DNA of 64,000 bases from Myxosarcina sp. GI1 (GTDB taxonomy: Bacteria; Cyanobacteriota; Cyanobacteriia; Cyanobacteriales; Xenococcaceae): NCBI RefSeq assembly GCF_000756305.1, contig NZ_JRFE01000013.1, positions 426 through 64,425 of the forward strand, read 5' to 3'. Positions 27,376 through 36,149 of this stretch are shown piece after piece (the first letter of the stretch is position 1; the number at the start of each line of letters is the position of its first letter). Both the position numbers and the translations under genes were made by a program. Below the pieces are notes generated by a model. That model had not been told where the DNA came from, searched no databases, and worked only from the letters and a program-made list of their open reading frames with translations.

Positions 27376-27618
27376 ATGAGTACCAATGCCGCTTTAGCCC
27401 CAAACTCCCTTCAATATTCTATAGAAACTCTTCGAGAAGAAGTACGTCATCTAGTAGAACGAGGAGTTATTCGACGCACTCAACCCCTATATGTTTTGTG
27501 TGAGTATTTACCCGCTAGGGAATGGTTGGGAATTGAGTGCCAATTGGAAAGATATGACTACTTGCTTCGCGATCGCATTGGAGATTTAATTGGCGAACCA
27601 CGGTGGGAAAGCGATTAA
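27376..27618 (+). CDS. DUF4327 family protein, copy 2
   Basis: An 80-residue paralogue of the protein at 26799-27041, with nearly the same blocks (YSIETLREEVRHLVERGVI, QPLYVLCEYLPAREWLGIEC, YDYLLRDRIGDLIGE). N-termini differ (STNAALAPNS against TTATVSPAPK), consistent with an older duplication. The function is unknown. It is preceded by a terminator-like hairpin 110 bp upstream, which may be part of its leader. Confidence 0.85.
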   Translation: MSTNAALAPNSLQYSIETLREEVRHLVERGVIRRTQPLYVLCEYLPAREWLGIECQLERYDYLLRDRIGDLIGEPRWESD

Positions 27619-27655
27619 CCGTTATCAATGAACAATGTTTACCGATCCGTTGTTG

Positions 27656-27683
27656 ATTGCTCATTGCTCATTGCTTATTGTCA
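27656..27683 (+). repeat. Heptamer tandem repeat (ATTGCTC type)
   Basis: Units ATTGCTC, ATTGCTC, ATTGCTT and ATTGTCA follow each other just after the DUF4327 copy 2 gene, running into the end of the next gene on the other strand. Confidence 0.65.
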
Positions 27684-27684
27684 T

Positions 27685-28029
27685 TTACACTCTTTCTAAA
27701 TATGAATTTAAATCATCAACTAGCTGAGTTAGCTCGACTTCAGTAGTAATGCGAATGCGCTCATCACGCATGGTCAGCAAAATCTTAGCTGCAAAAGGAC
27801 TGGGATAAATATTGGGATTGCAAAATATCTCTAAAAAGATTTCTCCCGTATAGCGATACTCCATAGATTTTTGAGGTTGAGGTCTACTGCCGCTATTAGG
27901 ATCGCGAGTTGCAGACGCTTTCAGACTTTGCATGAGATTAGATATTTCTTGCTGAAGCTGTTTGGCTCCATCAGGTGTAAAGTTGAAGCTAAGAGAACCT
28001 TGAGGAATATTAATCGTTAGTTGAGTCAT
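27685..28029 (-). CDS. Conserved hypothetical protein
   Basis: A 114-residue protein I do not recognise with certainty. It begins MTQLTINIPQGSLSFNFTPDGAK and has a serine/proline-rich linker near residues 40-55, then EYRYTGEIFLEIFCNPNIYP, AAKILLTMRDERIRI and a C-terminal helix ending DDLNSYLERV. No signal peptide or membrane segment is seen. It is convergent with DUF4327 copy 2 and separated from the PAP2-like gene by about 140 bp. Confidence 0.65.
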   Translation of the reverse strand: MTQLTINIPQGSLSFNFTPDGAKQLQQEISNLMQSLKASATRDPNSGSRPQPQKSMEYRYTGEIFLEIFCNPNIYPSPFAAKILLTMRDERIRITTEVELTQLVDDLNSYLERV

Positions 28030-28170
28030 AAATAACTAATATATATATCTGCCAACAAAAATTGAATTAAAACTAGGCTATTCAAACCTCAAGCGATTGT
28101 CGATCGCATCAGCTAAACTTTGAGGTAATTGGAAACATTTTAGGTTTTAAAGCGTAGGTAATAGGTTTAC

Positions 28171-28641
28171 TTAACTAATTTGCAAACTACTGTATGTGGA
28201 AAACAGCATTGCAATACCGATTCCTAAAAGCAGTCCAACAACTACTTGAAAAGGAGTATGTCCTAAAAGTTCTTTTAATCTTTCTTCATTAAAATGGTGT
28301 TTTTCTTGAAACAATTCATCGACAATTTGATTGAGGATTTTAGCCTGTTTTCCTGCTGCTTGCCGCACACCTGCTGCGTCGTACATGACAATTACCGCAA
28401 ATAAACAGGCGATCGCAAATTCTGGAGAAGACCAACCCATATTTAAACCGATATAGGTTGCCAAAGAACCGACTAATGCCGAATGCGCGCTAGGCATTCC
28501 CCCCGTAGTTACTAAATAGTTAAGATTGACTCTGCGTTTCCTAATCAACTCAATTGCTAGCTTTAATCCTTGAGCAGTCAAACAAGCAAGGACTGCAACC
28601 AGCAGTGTCTGATTGTGGAATATGTCAGCAAATTCCTGCAT
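28171..28641 (-). CDS. Divergent PAP2 family membrane protein (DUF212)
   Basis: A 156-residue integral membrane protein with three to four hydrophobic segments (residues 10-30, 58-100, 130-150). Conserved motifs are GGMPSAHSALVGSLATY, the equivalent of the PAP2 histidine loop, and YDAAGVRQAAGKQA. Relatives are found next to isoprenoid genes in cyanobacteria, and here it lies downstream of crtE on the same strand. A lipid or isoprenyl phosphatase role is a guess from that context. Confidence 0.88.
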   Translation of the reverse strand: MQEFADIFHNQTLLVAVLACLTAQGLKLAIELIRKRRVNLNYLVTTGGMPSAHSALVGSLATYIGLNMGWSSPEFAIACLFAVIVMYDAAGVRQAAGKQAKILNQIVDELFQEKHHFNEERLKELLGHTPFQVVVGLLLGIGIAMLFSTYSSLQIS

Positions 28642-28735
28642 GGTTTGTTTTGTGCCTCAACAACTTCATCTAAGTTTGGTGCGTTTTTTATTAGCGAAAG
28701 ATCGTGTTCCAGAAAAAATTAAAAATATAGTAGTT

Positions 28736-29662
28736 CTATCGATCGCGAGTTACGATAAATTCGGCAATTGCTGTTAGCGGTTTGGCTCTGTCGCCATAAA
28801 TTTTTAGTTGGGCGATCGCTTCAGCTACTAACTGTCTGGCTTGAGCCTGAGATTTTTCTAATCCCCATAAACTAGGATAGGTAGCTTTTTGCGCTCGTAT
28901 ATCTTTGCCTGCGGTTTTTCCTAATTGTTCGTTTGTCGCCGTAATATCTAAAATATCATCAATTATCTGGAAAGCCAGACCGATGTTTTGAGCATAACTA
29001 GTAAGTCTGGCAATATCTGTCTGACTAGCACCTGTTAAAATTGCTCCCGATTCTACAGAAGCTCTTAATAAAGCTCCTGTTTTATGAGTATGAATAAAAG
29101 TTAAAGTTTCTGCATCCAAATCGGTTTTACCTTCGGATTCAAGATCTAGCACCTGACCGCCTACCAAGCCTGCCGCACCTACCGTACGTCCCAAACAGGC
29201 AATAACCTGTAAGATTTTTTCTGGCGCGACGTTTTTGGTTGTCAGGGCAACATGCTCGAAGGCATAAGCTAACAGTCCATCACCCGCTAAGATGGCAATA
29301 TCTTCACCATAAACTTTATGATTGGTGGGTTTTCCCCGACGATAATCATCATCGTCCATTGCCGGCAGATCGTCGTGAATTAAAGACATGGTATGAATCA
29401 TCTCTAAAGCACAGGCGGTCGGCATTGCCATTTCAATTGTTCCTCCTGCCAGTTCGCAAGTTGCCAAACACAAAATTGGTCGCAACCGTTTACCTCCAGC
29501 CAGAAGAGAATAACGCATGGCCTCATAAATCGTCGCAGGTCTAGTAATAGATATAGAGCGATCCAAAGCCTGTTCGACTAGAGCTTTTCGCTGCTGTAAA
29601 TAGCTTTTTAAGTTAAATGTAGATTGCTCCGTCTCGGTCAGTATTTCTTCAGTCTCTACCAT
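28736..29662 (-). CDS. crtE: Geranylgeranyl diphosphate synthase
   Basis: Condenses C5 units to GGPP for carotenoids, chlorophyll phytyl chains and quinones. It has 308 residues. The first aspartate-rich motif is [17 protein letters not shown] (about residue 91) and the second is DDILD (about 235). Between them lie [15 protein letters not shown] and [13 protein letters not shown]. No truncation is seen. The DUF212 gene follows on the same strand after 95 bp, so they may share a transcript. Confidence 0.93.
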   Translation of the reverse strand: MVETEEILTETEQSTFNLKSYLQQRKALVEQALDRSISITRPATIYEAMRYSLLAGGKRLRPILCLATCELAGGTIEMAMPTACALEMIHTMSLIHDDLPAMDDDDYRRGKPTNHKVYGEDIAILAGDGLLAYAFEHVALTTKNVAPEKILQVIACLGRTVGAAGLVGGQVLDLESEGKTDLDAETLTFIHTHKTGALLRASVESGAILTGASQTDIARLTSYAQNIGLAFQIIDDILDITATNEQLGKTAGKDIRAQKATYPSLWGLEKSQAQARQLVAEAIAQLKIYGDRAKPLTAIAEFIVTRDR

Positions 29663-29733
29663 ATCTATTGCTGCTTAACTAACTGTACTCATTATTACCC
29701 GATTGGTAACTTTCACCAAACAAAAATTGCAGT

Positions 29734-30027
29734 TTATTCGGCAAGTTCCTGAACGAGTACGAATGGCTGTACGATGAGCGTGGCAAACTGTTTTTGCGGT
29801 GCTAGATTCCAGTCAGCAAGCTGTTGAGAAGATGGTTTGCCAATTTTCTGTCGATCGATCCAGTTTTTAACCAGGCAAGAATTATCTTTAGCAATTGCCG
29901 CACCTACATCAACTAAATTCAGTGTTTTTGTAACTACAATTACCGCATCTCTTTTGGCATGAGGTATGAGATCTTTCCAGGCAATATTAGCTAGATCTTG
30001 ACTTAGTCGGTCTTGAATATCTGGCAT
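29734..30027 (-). CDS. DUF2288 family protein
   Basis: A 97-residue soluble protein. The sequence opens with IQDRLSQDLANIAWKDLIPHAKRDAVIVV, followed by LVDVGAAIAKDNSCLVKNWID and QLADWNLAPQKQFATLIVQPFVLVQE, which is the DUF2288 pattern. The function is unknown. It starts divergently from recN across about 155 bp of AT-rich DNA and lies upstream of crtE on the same strand. Confidence 0.85.
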   Translation of the reverse strand: MPDIQDRLSQDLANIAWKDLIPHAKRDAVIVVTKTLNLVDVGAAIAKDNSCLVKNWIDRQKIGKPSSQQLADWNLAPQKQFATLIVQPFVLVQELAE

Positions 30028-30182
30028 TTCAGGTTCGTTCTAAAGCAATAGAGCCATCTTAGAATTAAATATTGCAATTATCAATTGGTTTACTCTCGTC
30101 GGTGGATTCAGCTAAACTTCTTAATAAGACATATTCGATTCTGTTTATATTTACTACTTAAAATCAGGCTTTTTTTATCTAA

Positions 30183-31952
30183 ATGCTCGTCAATCTAAAA
30201 ATTAATAATTTTGCTTTGATCGATCGCCTGGAACTCGATCTAGATCGGGGTTTAAACGTGCTTACAGGAGAGACTGGAGCGGGAAAATCGATTATTCTCG
30301 ATGCGATCGATTTGGTGTTGGGAGGCAAAACTAGCAGTCGCCAAATCAGAAGCGGCAGCGATCGCGCTTTAATCGAGGCAACTTTTGCTATTGCTCCAGA
30401 GCTAAATAGTTGGCTGAGTTCTTTAGAAATCGATCTTTTAGAAGAAAATATCTTAATTTGCAGTCGAGAATTAGTAGTTAGTAAAAAGAATAATAGTATG
30501 CGATCGCGCTGTCGGGTTAATGGTACTCTAGTCAACCGACAGTTAATGGCAGAGTTGCGATCGCGGCTGGTTGAAATTACCGCTCAGGGACAGACAATAA
30601 GTTTATTGGTTACCGAAAAGCAGCGAGATTTACTAGATCTCTATGGGGGTAAGTCGTTAGTAGAACAGCGTCAAAAAGTCGCTGCGGCGTTTGAAAAATT
30701 TCAACAAACTTCAAAAAAATTAACTAAGCGTCGTCAATCAGAGCAAGAATTATTACAGCGTCAAGATTTACTAAAATTTCAGCTAAAAGATTTAACCGAA
30801 GCCGAACTCAACGAACCAGACGAATTAGAACAGCTACATCAAGAACGCGATCGCCTGGCTCATGTAGTGGAACTCCAGCAATTGAGTTATCAAGTTTACC
30901 AGCTTTTATACCAAAACGATAACGAAGCCGCCGCTGCTGCCGATTTATTAGGAGAAGCAGAGTCTCATTTGAGTGAAATGACCGAATACGATAGCGAACT
31001 GACGGCAATTTTAGAAATGGTGCAGTCGGGAATAGCTCAAATTGTCGAAGCAGGACAACAAATCAATCGCTATGGTGAAGATTTAGAAGCCGATCCAGAA
31101 CGATTAGCCGAAATTGAAGCCAGAATCAGGCTATTAAAAAATATTTGTCGCAAATACGGACCCGATTTAGCCGACGCGATCGCCTTGGAAAGTAAGTTAA
31201 AGCAAGAATTAGCACAGTTAACCGACAGTGGACAGTCTATTGAAGTTTTGCAACAAGAACATCAAGAGGCTGCCAAACGTCTAAAACGTGTCTGCGAGGG
31301 ATTGACCAAGCTGAGAAAACAAGCTGCGATCGAGCTAGAAAAACAGTTGACTGCAGAACTCAAGCCTTTAGCGATGGACAAGGTCGTATTTGAATGTCGT
31401 CTTGTGTCTTGTCCCCCAAGTGCTACAGGTGCAGATAAAGTGGTATTTTACTTTAGTCCCAACGCGGGGGAGCAGATTCAACCCCTATCGGAAACCGCTT
31501 CGGGGGGAGAAATGAGTCGGTTTTTACTGGCACTCAAAGCCTGTTTTTCCGATTCCGAACGGGGTTCTAGTACCTTAGTATTCGATGAAATCGATGCGGG
31601 AGTATCGGGCAAAGTCGCCCAGGCGATCGCTGAAAAACTCTATCAACTTAGCGTGCAACATCAGGTACTGTGCGTAACTCACCAACCGTTAGTAGCGGCT
31701 ATGGCTGACGGACACTATAAGGTAGAAAAAACTATTGTCGAAGAAATTGCCGCCAACCTCGAACATCGCAACGGCGACTCGGCAATTCCCGATATTCGTA
31801 CTGTAGTAAGAATCAAACCCCTCAGCGATCTCGGACTTCGTACTCAGGAAATAGCCCAAATTACAGGAGGACATTCGGCAGGAGAAGCGGTAGCGTTTGC
31901 CGAGTCCTTATTAAACCAGGCTACTGTTTATCGTCAGCAAACTAAGAAGTAG
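30183..31952 (+). CDS. recN: DNA repair ATPase RecN
   Basis: A 589-residue SMC-like ATPase used in double-strand break repair. Walker A is LTGETGAGKS (about residue 29). Long coiled-coil arms occupy roughly residues 160-380 (rich in Q, E, L, K). The C-terminal head has SETASGGEMSRFLLALK, VFDEIDAGVSG and CVTHQPLVAAMADGHY. All head elements are intact. It stands alone on the plus strand. queF follows after 63 bp. Confidence 0.96.
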   Translation: MLVNLKINNFALIDRLELDLDRGLNVLTGETGAGKSIILDAIDLVLGGKTSSRQIRSGSDRALIEATFAIAPELNSWLSSLEIDLLEENILICSRELVVSKKNNSMRSRCRVNGTLVNRQLMAELRSRLVEITAQGQTISLLVTEKQRDLLDLYGGKSLVEQRQKVAAAFEKFQQTSKKLTKRRQSEQELLQRQDLLKFQLKDLTEAELNEPDELEQLHQERDRLAHVVELQQLSYQVYQLLYQNDNEAAAAADLLGEAESHLSEMTEYDSELTAILEMVQSGIAQIVEAGQQINRYGEDLEADPERLAEIEARIRLLKNICRKYGPDLADAIALESKLKQELAQLTDSGQSIEVLQQEHQEAAKRLKRVCEGLTKLRKQAAIELEKQLTAELKPLAMDKVVFECRLVSCPPSATGADKVVFYFSPNAGEQIQPLSETASGGEMSRFLLALKACFSDSERGSSTLVFDEIDAGVSGKVAQAIAEKLYQLSVQHQVLCVTHQPLVAAMADGHYKVEKTIVEEIAANLEHRNGDSAIPDIRTVVRIKPLSDLGLRTQEIAQITGGHSAGEAVAFAESLLNQATVYRQQTKK

Positions 31953-32015
31953 AAAGCAATTACTACTTTCAAACGCAAAAAAGTTTAAAATTTAATAAAC
32001 TTAGTTGACAATTTT

Positions 32016-32426
32016 ATGACTACTTCTCCCAAATCTACAGAAAGCAACGATATTAAGTATGGGGAAAGAAAGATTGCCGTAGGAGATTTAATTACTTTCC
32101 CTAACCCCAGAGTGGGTAGACGTTATAACGTTAATATTACTCTGCCAGAATTTACCTGTAAGTGTCCGTTTTCTGGCTATCCCGATTTTGCCACAATTCA
32201 TCTAACTTATTCGCCTAATGAAAAAGTAGTCGAGCTAAAAGCGTTGAAGCTATACATTAATAGCTATCGCGATCGCTACATTTCTCATGAAGAAGTAATC
32301 AACCAAATATTAGATGATTTTGTTGCCGCTTGCGATCCCCTGGAAGCAAAAATTACGGGCGATTTTAATCCCAGAGGTAACGTTCATACAGTTATTGAAG
32401 TGCAGCATCAAAGAGATGTTCGATAA
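32016..32426 (+). CDS. queF: NADPH-dependent preQ0 reductase
   Basis: Reduces 7-cyano-7-deazaguanine to preQ1 in queuosine synthesis. It has 136 residues and is of the unimodular type. The catalytic cysteine lies in CKCPFSGYPDFATI (about residue 49). The substrate-binding ELKALKLYINSYRD and the ending FNPRGNVHTVIEVQH are conserved. No preQ1 riboswitch was recognised in the short 5' region. Other que genes are not in this window. Confidence 0.93.
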   Translation: MTTSPKSTESNDIKYGERKIAVGDLITFPNPRVGRRYNVNITLPEFTCKCPFSGYPDFATIHLTYSPNEKVVELKALKLYINSYRDRYISHEEVINQILDDFVAACDPLEAKITGDFNPRGNVHTVIEVQHQRDVR

Positions 32427-32479
32427 CAATAAATGTAACGTTTGGTAAAGAAATCTATTAAAATACCAAGTGAAAAACT

Positions 32480-32501
32480 ATTACAAATTGTTTAGATAAG
32501 A
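32480..32501 (+). promoter_or_regulatory. Possible HLR1 (RpaB) site before hli gene
   Basis: Two adjacent 11-mers, ATTACAAATTG and TTTAGATAAGA, resemble the cyanobacterial high-light regulatory direct repeat TTTACAWWNNW (about 9 and 10 of 11 positions). The site is only 13 bp from the hli start codon, so it would lie in the leader or act as a repressor site. Confidence 0.35.
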
Positions 32502-32513
32502 GGTAAATCGATA

Positions 32514-32684
32514 ATGTCACAAACTCAACCTACTGTTACCCCCAAACTAGAGGAACCTAAATTTGGATTTAACTCTTATGCCGAACTACTTAACGGTCGT
32601 GCTGCCATGATTGGTTTTGTTTTGATGATAGCGATTGAATATGTAACTGGACAGGGACTGCTTGCTTGGTTGGGTTTGCAGTAA
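32514..32684 (+). CDS. High-light-inducible protein (one-helix Hlip)
   Basis: A 56-residue small CAB-like protein found by direct reading. It starts ATG at 32514 after an AAGAGG ribosome-binding site. The chlorophyll-binding helix has the family motif ELLNGRAAMIGFVLMI and ends EYVTGQGLLAWLGL. Such proteins bind chlorophyll and carotenoid in the thylakoid membrane, dissipate excess energy and help photosystem assembly under high light. It appears monocistronic. A possible RpaB site overlaps its leader. Confidence 0.93.
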   Translation: MSQTQPTVTPKLEEPKFGFNSYAELLNGRAAMIGFVLMIAIEYVTGQGLLAWLGLQ

Positions 32685-32724
32685 ACGACCTTATGAACAT
32701 AAAAAAATAGTGCTTTTTTAGGCA

Positions 32725-32745
32725 GGGAGCAGGGAGCAGTGAGCA
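32725..32745 (+). repeat. Heptamer tandem repeat (GGGAGCA type)
   Basis: GGGAGCA, GGGAGCA and GTGAGCA are contiguous, downstream of the hli gene. This is a typical cyanobacterial heptamer array. Confidence 0.7.
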
Positions 32746-32840
32746 GAGGTGTTAATTTTGTCTTGCTTATTTCTCCTTTTTTCCTGCTTCTAAGTAAAAC
32801 TATATTCCTATCAAAGTTTTACTTTCTCACTTTCCCCACA

Positions 32841-35417
32841 TCAGTCAAGCCACTCACCTATGTCGATCGCCAGTCTTTGTCCGAGTTGCAGCAGGGGTTT
32901 CATCTCCGATAATTTCCAGCGACAGGTGTTTTCTTCGTGAGAGGAGATAAAGCAATTAGGCACGATACGTTGATGAAAACAGTTATAGTAAGTTTCTTGA
33001 GCGCGATCGAGGGATAAACCCAAGTGTAATTTTTCTCCTACTGAAATCGCCCGTTCTAACCTGGCTACATCGGTTTCTAGAGTATCAGGATCGCCATCAT
33101 AGAGTAATTTCCAAAGCAAACGCAAAATTGACTGTTCTAAAATCTTTTTCGCTTTGGGCAAATTTAGCTGGCACTGAAGATGATTGGCTTCGTTAGCGGT
33201 GGCTATTAGTTCGGCTAAATGGACATCTAGCTTTTGGGGATCGCCAATTGCTTTTTCTAAAGCAGAGATCGCGTTGCGACAGCGAGTAGAAAGAGCTACT
33301 TCTGCGGCTACTTTTAGCTCTTGGGGAACGGGTAGTTCTTCCCGTTGAAAAGCCGCGATGATACTGTAGTTTTCTTGATAAACCTGACCGTACAGGCGGT
33401 CGAGATGTACTTTAGTTTTGATCGTCAACAGACGCACGATACGCTGTCTTTCTTCGGCAAATAAATGCTGTAAATTAAAAGAGCGATCGCCAAAAAAGCG
33501 ATTCATTGTGGTAATCGTTCGTGCCGCACTAGCCTGCTTGAGATCTGCAAATAGCTGCTGTTTTAATTCACTGTAGGTCAAACGTCCGTTAAAGACTTTA
33601 ATGCAGCAGTGAAAATCCCAACCCCCCAAATGCAGTACGGCAAAAACATAGTGATGGCTTTCCCAGGTAATTTCCGAAGTCAAGCGTACCTGTCCTACAG
33701 ATAAAGCCAATCTTCCCATCTGCTGTTTTTGGTAGTCTAGCTGCTCGACTTTATAGCAATAAATTCTCTCTTGCTGGAGATAGTTAATAAATAACGAGCT
33801 AATAGCATAATGTGCCGTTACCTGCTCGAAACCAATTTGCGCCGAAGATACTAATTCTTGATAGACTTTGGCACCGTTGCCAAACAATTCCACATTACTA
33901 GGAGCTTGCGTCAACCGCAAGATAAATTCTTCTCTAAGCTGAATTCCCGTTACTTCTCCCGCCAATTCTAAAGCGCGAGCCGCATAACGCAAAATTTGCA
34001 CTCCTTCAGGGCGCGATATTTCTTCAAAAAACCAACCGCAACTGGTGTACATTAGTAGCGCGTGACGCTGCATTTCTAACAGGCGCAGGGCATCGATGCG
34101 CTCTTCTGCCGTTAGTTCGTAAGCTTGATGAGTTTGTAAAAATTGTTCTACCTTCTCGACGGAGCGATCGCCAATAACGGCTACGTATTCATCTCTAGCT
34201 AACCAGGGATCGATAAATAGTTTTCTACCTCTATCTTCATAGACTTCAATCGTGCGATCGCGCAGCCAGTCTAAAGTTTCTCTCAGGGGTTTGCGCCACA
34301 GTTGATGCCAAACACCACCGCCACCACAACCGCAATTATCTTGCCAGCGATCGACACCATGAGCGCAACTCCAGGCAGTAACGGGTTTGAGAACTACTTC
34401 CCAGGTTGGAGGAGAGATACTCAAATAGTGAGCGTAATTAGTAACCGTCCAGCCACGATGGGGAAATTCTTCAGTAAAAGCATATCCCAAACATTTTTCC
34501 GTTCCGTTTTTATGATGTCCAAAAGTTTCTCCGTCAGTAGCAACGCTGATTATTTGAGCGGGACGGCGATCCCCTTTTACTGCCTGTCCGATTCTACTGG
34601 CAAAGTTATCGGCAGTATTGAGAACATCGTTAAAACCCATATCGCGAGAAATTGGTCCATCGTAGAAAAAGATATCGATGTAGCGACCATCTTCAATGAA
34701 ACAGCGATAGGGACGGGTGGGATCGATTTGCGAACCGCCCACTTCATGCCATTCTGGCTCTGATGTCTCTGCTGTGGGAAGCGGACGACAGCGTTCGGCT
34801 TGAGAGGGTGCCAGAATGATAAAGCGAATTTCTTCATCAATCAAAGCTTCGACAGTTGCATAGTCTACTGCCGTCTCAGCCAACCACATTCCTTCGGGAT
34901 CGCGTCCGAAGCGAGAACGGAAATCGGCTTTGCCCCAGCGAATTTGAGTGTATTTATCCCGCTTATTAGCTAGAGGCAAAATAATATGATTGTAAACTTG
35001 CGCGATTGCATTACCGCGTCCGTTTAGTCGGCGACTGCTTTTTTTATCGGCTTCAATGATGCGCTGATAAACTTCGGGATCGTATTTTTCCAGCCATGAC
35101 ATCAGAGTTGCACCGATGTTAAAGCTTAAATACTCAAAGTTATTAACGATTCCAATTACTTCTTGTCGGTCATTGAGAATTCTGGCAAAAGCATTAGGAC
35201 GATAGCATTCATGATGAATGCGTTCGTTCCAGTCGTGATAGGGATGTGCGCTAGGCTGTCTCTCAATCGTATCTAAATAGGGGTTTTCTCTAGGTGGTTG
35301 ATAAAAATGCCCGTGAATAGTAACGTAAACACCGTGAGCTTTTTTTAAAGGCTCGCTAAAATTAGAGCGATCTGAATTGGAGCTAAAAACTTTAGTATTC
35401 TTTGCTGTAGATACCAT
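32841..35417 (-). CDS. GH57-type glycosidase with DUF3536 domain
   Basis: An 858-residue protein. The N-terminal half has the glycoside hydrolase 57 barrel: YVTIHGHFYQPPRENPYLD, WNERIHHECYRPNAFARI, GMWLAETAVDYATVEALIDE and VATDGETFGHHKNG, where the catalytic acid residues would be expected. The C-terminal half (from about residue 450) matches DUF3536, with RLLEMQRHALLMYTSCGWFF. By family it acts on alpha-glucans such as glycogen or starch-like polymers. No signal peptide is present, so it is likely cytoplasmic. The exact substrate is unknown. Confidence 0.9.
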   Translation of the reverse strand: MVSTAKNTKVFSSNSDRSNFSEPLKKAHGVYVTIHGHFYQPPRENPYLDTIERQPSAHPYHDWNERIHHECYRPNAFARILNDRQEVIGIVNNFEYLSFNIGATLMSWLEKYDPEVYQRIIEADKKSSRRLNGRGNAIAQVYNHIILPLANKRDKYTQIRWGKADFRSRFGRDPEGMWLAETAVDYATVEALIDEEIRFIILAPSQAERCRPLPTAETSEPEWHEVGGSQIDPTRPYRCFIEDGRYIDIFFYDGPISRDMGFNDVLNTADNFASRIGQAVKGDRRPAQIISVATDGETFGHHKNGTEKCLGYAFTEEFPHRGWTVTNYAHYLSISPPTWEVVLKPVTAWSCAHGVDRWQDNCGCGGGGVWHQLWRKPLRETLDWLRDRTIEVYEDRGRKLFIDPWLARDEYVAVIGDRSVEKVEQFLQTHQAYELTAEERIDALRLLEMQRHALLMYTSCGWFFEEISRPEGVQILRYAARALELAGEVTGIQLREEFILRLTQAPSNVELFGNGAKVYQELVSSAQIGFEQVTAHYAISSLFINYLQQERIYCYKVEQLDYQKQQMGRLALSVGQVRLTSEITWESHHYVFAVLHLGGWDFHCCIKVFNGRLTYSELKQQLFADLKQASAARTITTMNRFFGDRSFNLQHLFAEERQRIVRLLTIKTKVHLDRLYGQVYQENYSIIAAFQREELPVPQELKVAAEVALSTRCRNAISALEKAIGDPQKLDVHLAELIATANEANHLQCQLNLPKAKKILEQSILRLLWKLLYDGDPDTLETDVARLERAISVGEKLHLGLSLDRAQETYYNCFHQRIVPNCFISSHEENTCRWKLSEMKPLLQLGQRLAIDIGEWLD

Positions 35418-35530
35418 ATTTAAAATATAAATAAAGTCTTGCTAATTTAATTAAAAAGCTGAAGCTTAAAAGTGCCGTGTAGAGAGTTGAGCCTTTATCT
35501 ATTTAAGCTTAAATTTCGGACAAATGGATA

Positions 35531-35556
35531 CTTTTGTCAAAATTACCTGACAAAAG
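35531..35556. promoter_or_regulatory. Inverted repeat in divergent promoter region
   Basis: CTTTTGTCA (35531-35539) and TGACAAAAG (35548-35556) are exact inverse copies separated by 8 bp. They lie between the divergent GH57/DUF3536 gene and the repeat-protein gene. It could be an operator; no regulator is known. The rest of this 358-bp gap shows only AT-rich DNA and two AAGCTTAA motifs. Confidence 0.35.
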
Positions 35557-35775
35557 CTTTTATTTTTAATTCGCTCTCTTTTAATTATTATTGACTACAA
35601 TTATAAAACAAAAGAGCTATTGTAGGCAACTATCTAGCGATCGCAATATGTAATTAAAGCCATTTTTAACTTGATAATGCGATTTACATATTCAAACTAT
35701 GACAGACTGTCTTTTGACTGCGAGCTACGGATATCGCTATGATAACGACTGCTTTTAGAAACACTAATAATAAAA

Positions 35776-36123
35776 ATGGCTATTAGCGATCGACAAGAAC
35801 CTTTATCAATCGAGCAAAAAAAAGCCAAAAGACGGCTAATTAATATTGGATACGCACCACATAGCGGTTGGATTACTATTGGAGTTTCGCCTCATGGCTT
35901 TATTTCCATTGGTGCGGTTCCTCACGGCTTTATTTCTATCGGATTAGTACCAATGGGCGTGTTATCTTTTGGCGTAGTTTCAATGGGTTTACTGAGTGTG
36001 GGAACAGTGTCGATGGGCTTGCTGAGTTTTGGCAAAACCACTATGAGCATCGTTCAACCACACGAAGGACATAATATGACAATGCCCAACGAGACTAATT
36101 CTGACATGAATATGTCTCATTAA
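35776..36123 (+). CDS. Glycine decapeptide-repeat protein with Met/His tail
   Basis: A 115-residue protein I cannot place in a named family. Residues about 30-93 consist of tandem units of about ten residues on the pattern GxxSIGxVPhGF / SMGLLSFG, each with a glycine and often Met or His. The C-terminus (PHEGHNMTMPNETNSDMNMSH) is rich in Met and His, like copper-binding tails. The N-terminus is polar (SIEQKKAKRRLINIGY) with no signal peptide. The repeats suggest a beta-solenoid or a membrane-inserted stack. Metal binding is an inference from composition only. Confidence 0.55.
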   Translation: MAISDRQEPLSIEQKKAKRRLINIGYAPHSGWITIGVSPHGFISIGAVPHGFISIGLVPMGVLSFGVVSMGLLSVGTVSMGLLSFGKTTMSIVQPHEGHNMTMPNETNSDMNMSH

Positions 36124-36149
36124 TTTCATAGCTTTAAGCTAGATAATCT

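Noticed and set aside
31953-32015. preQ1 riboswitch before queF
   Set aside because: The leader is AT-rich and too short for a convincing structure.
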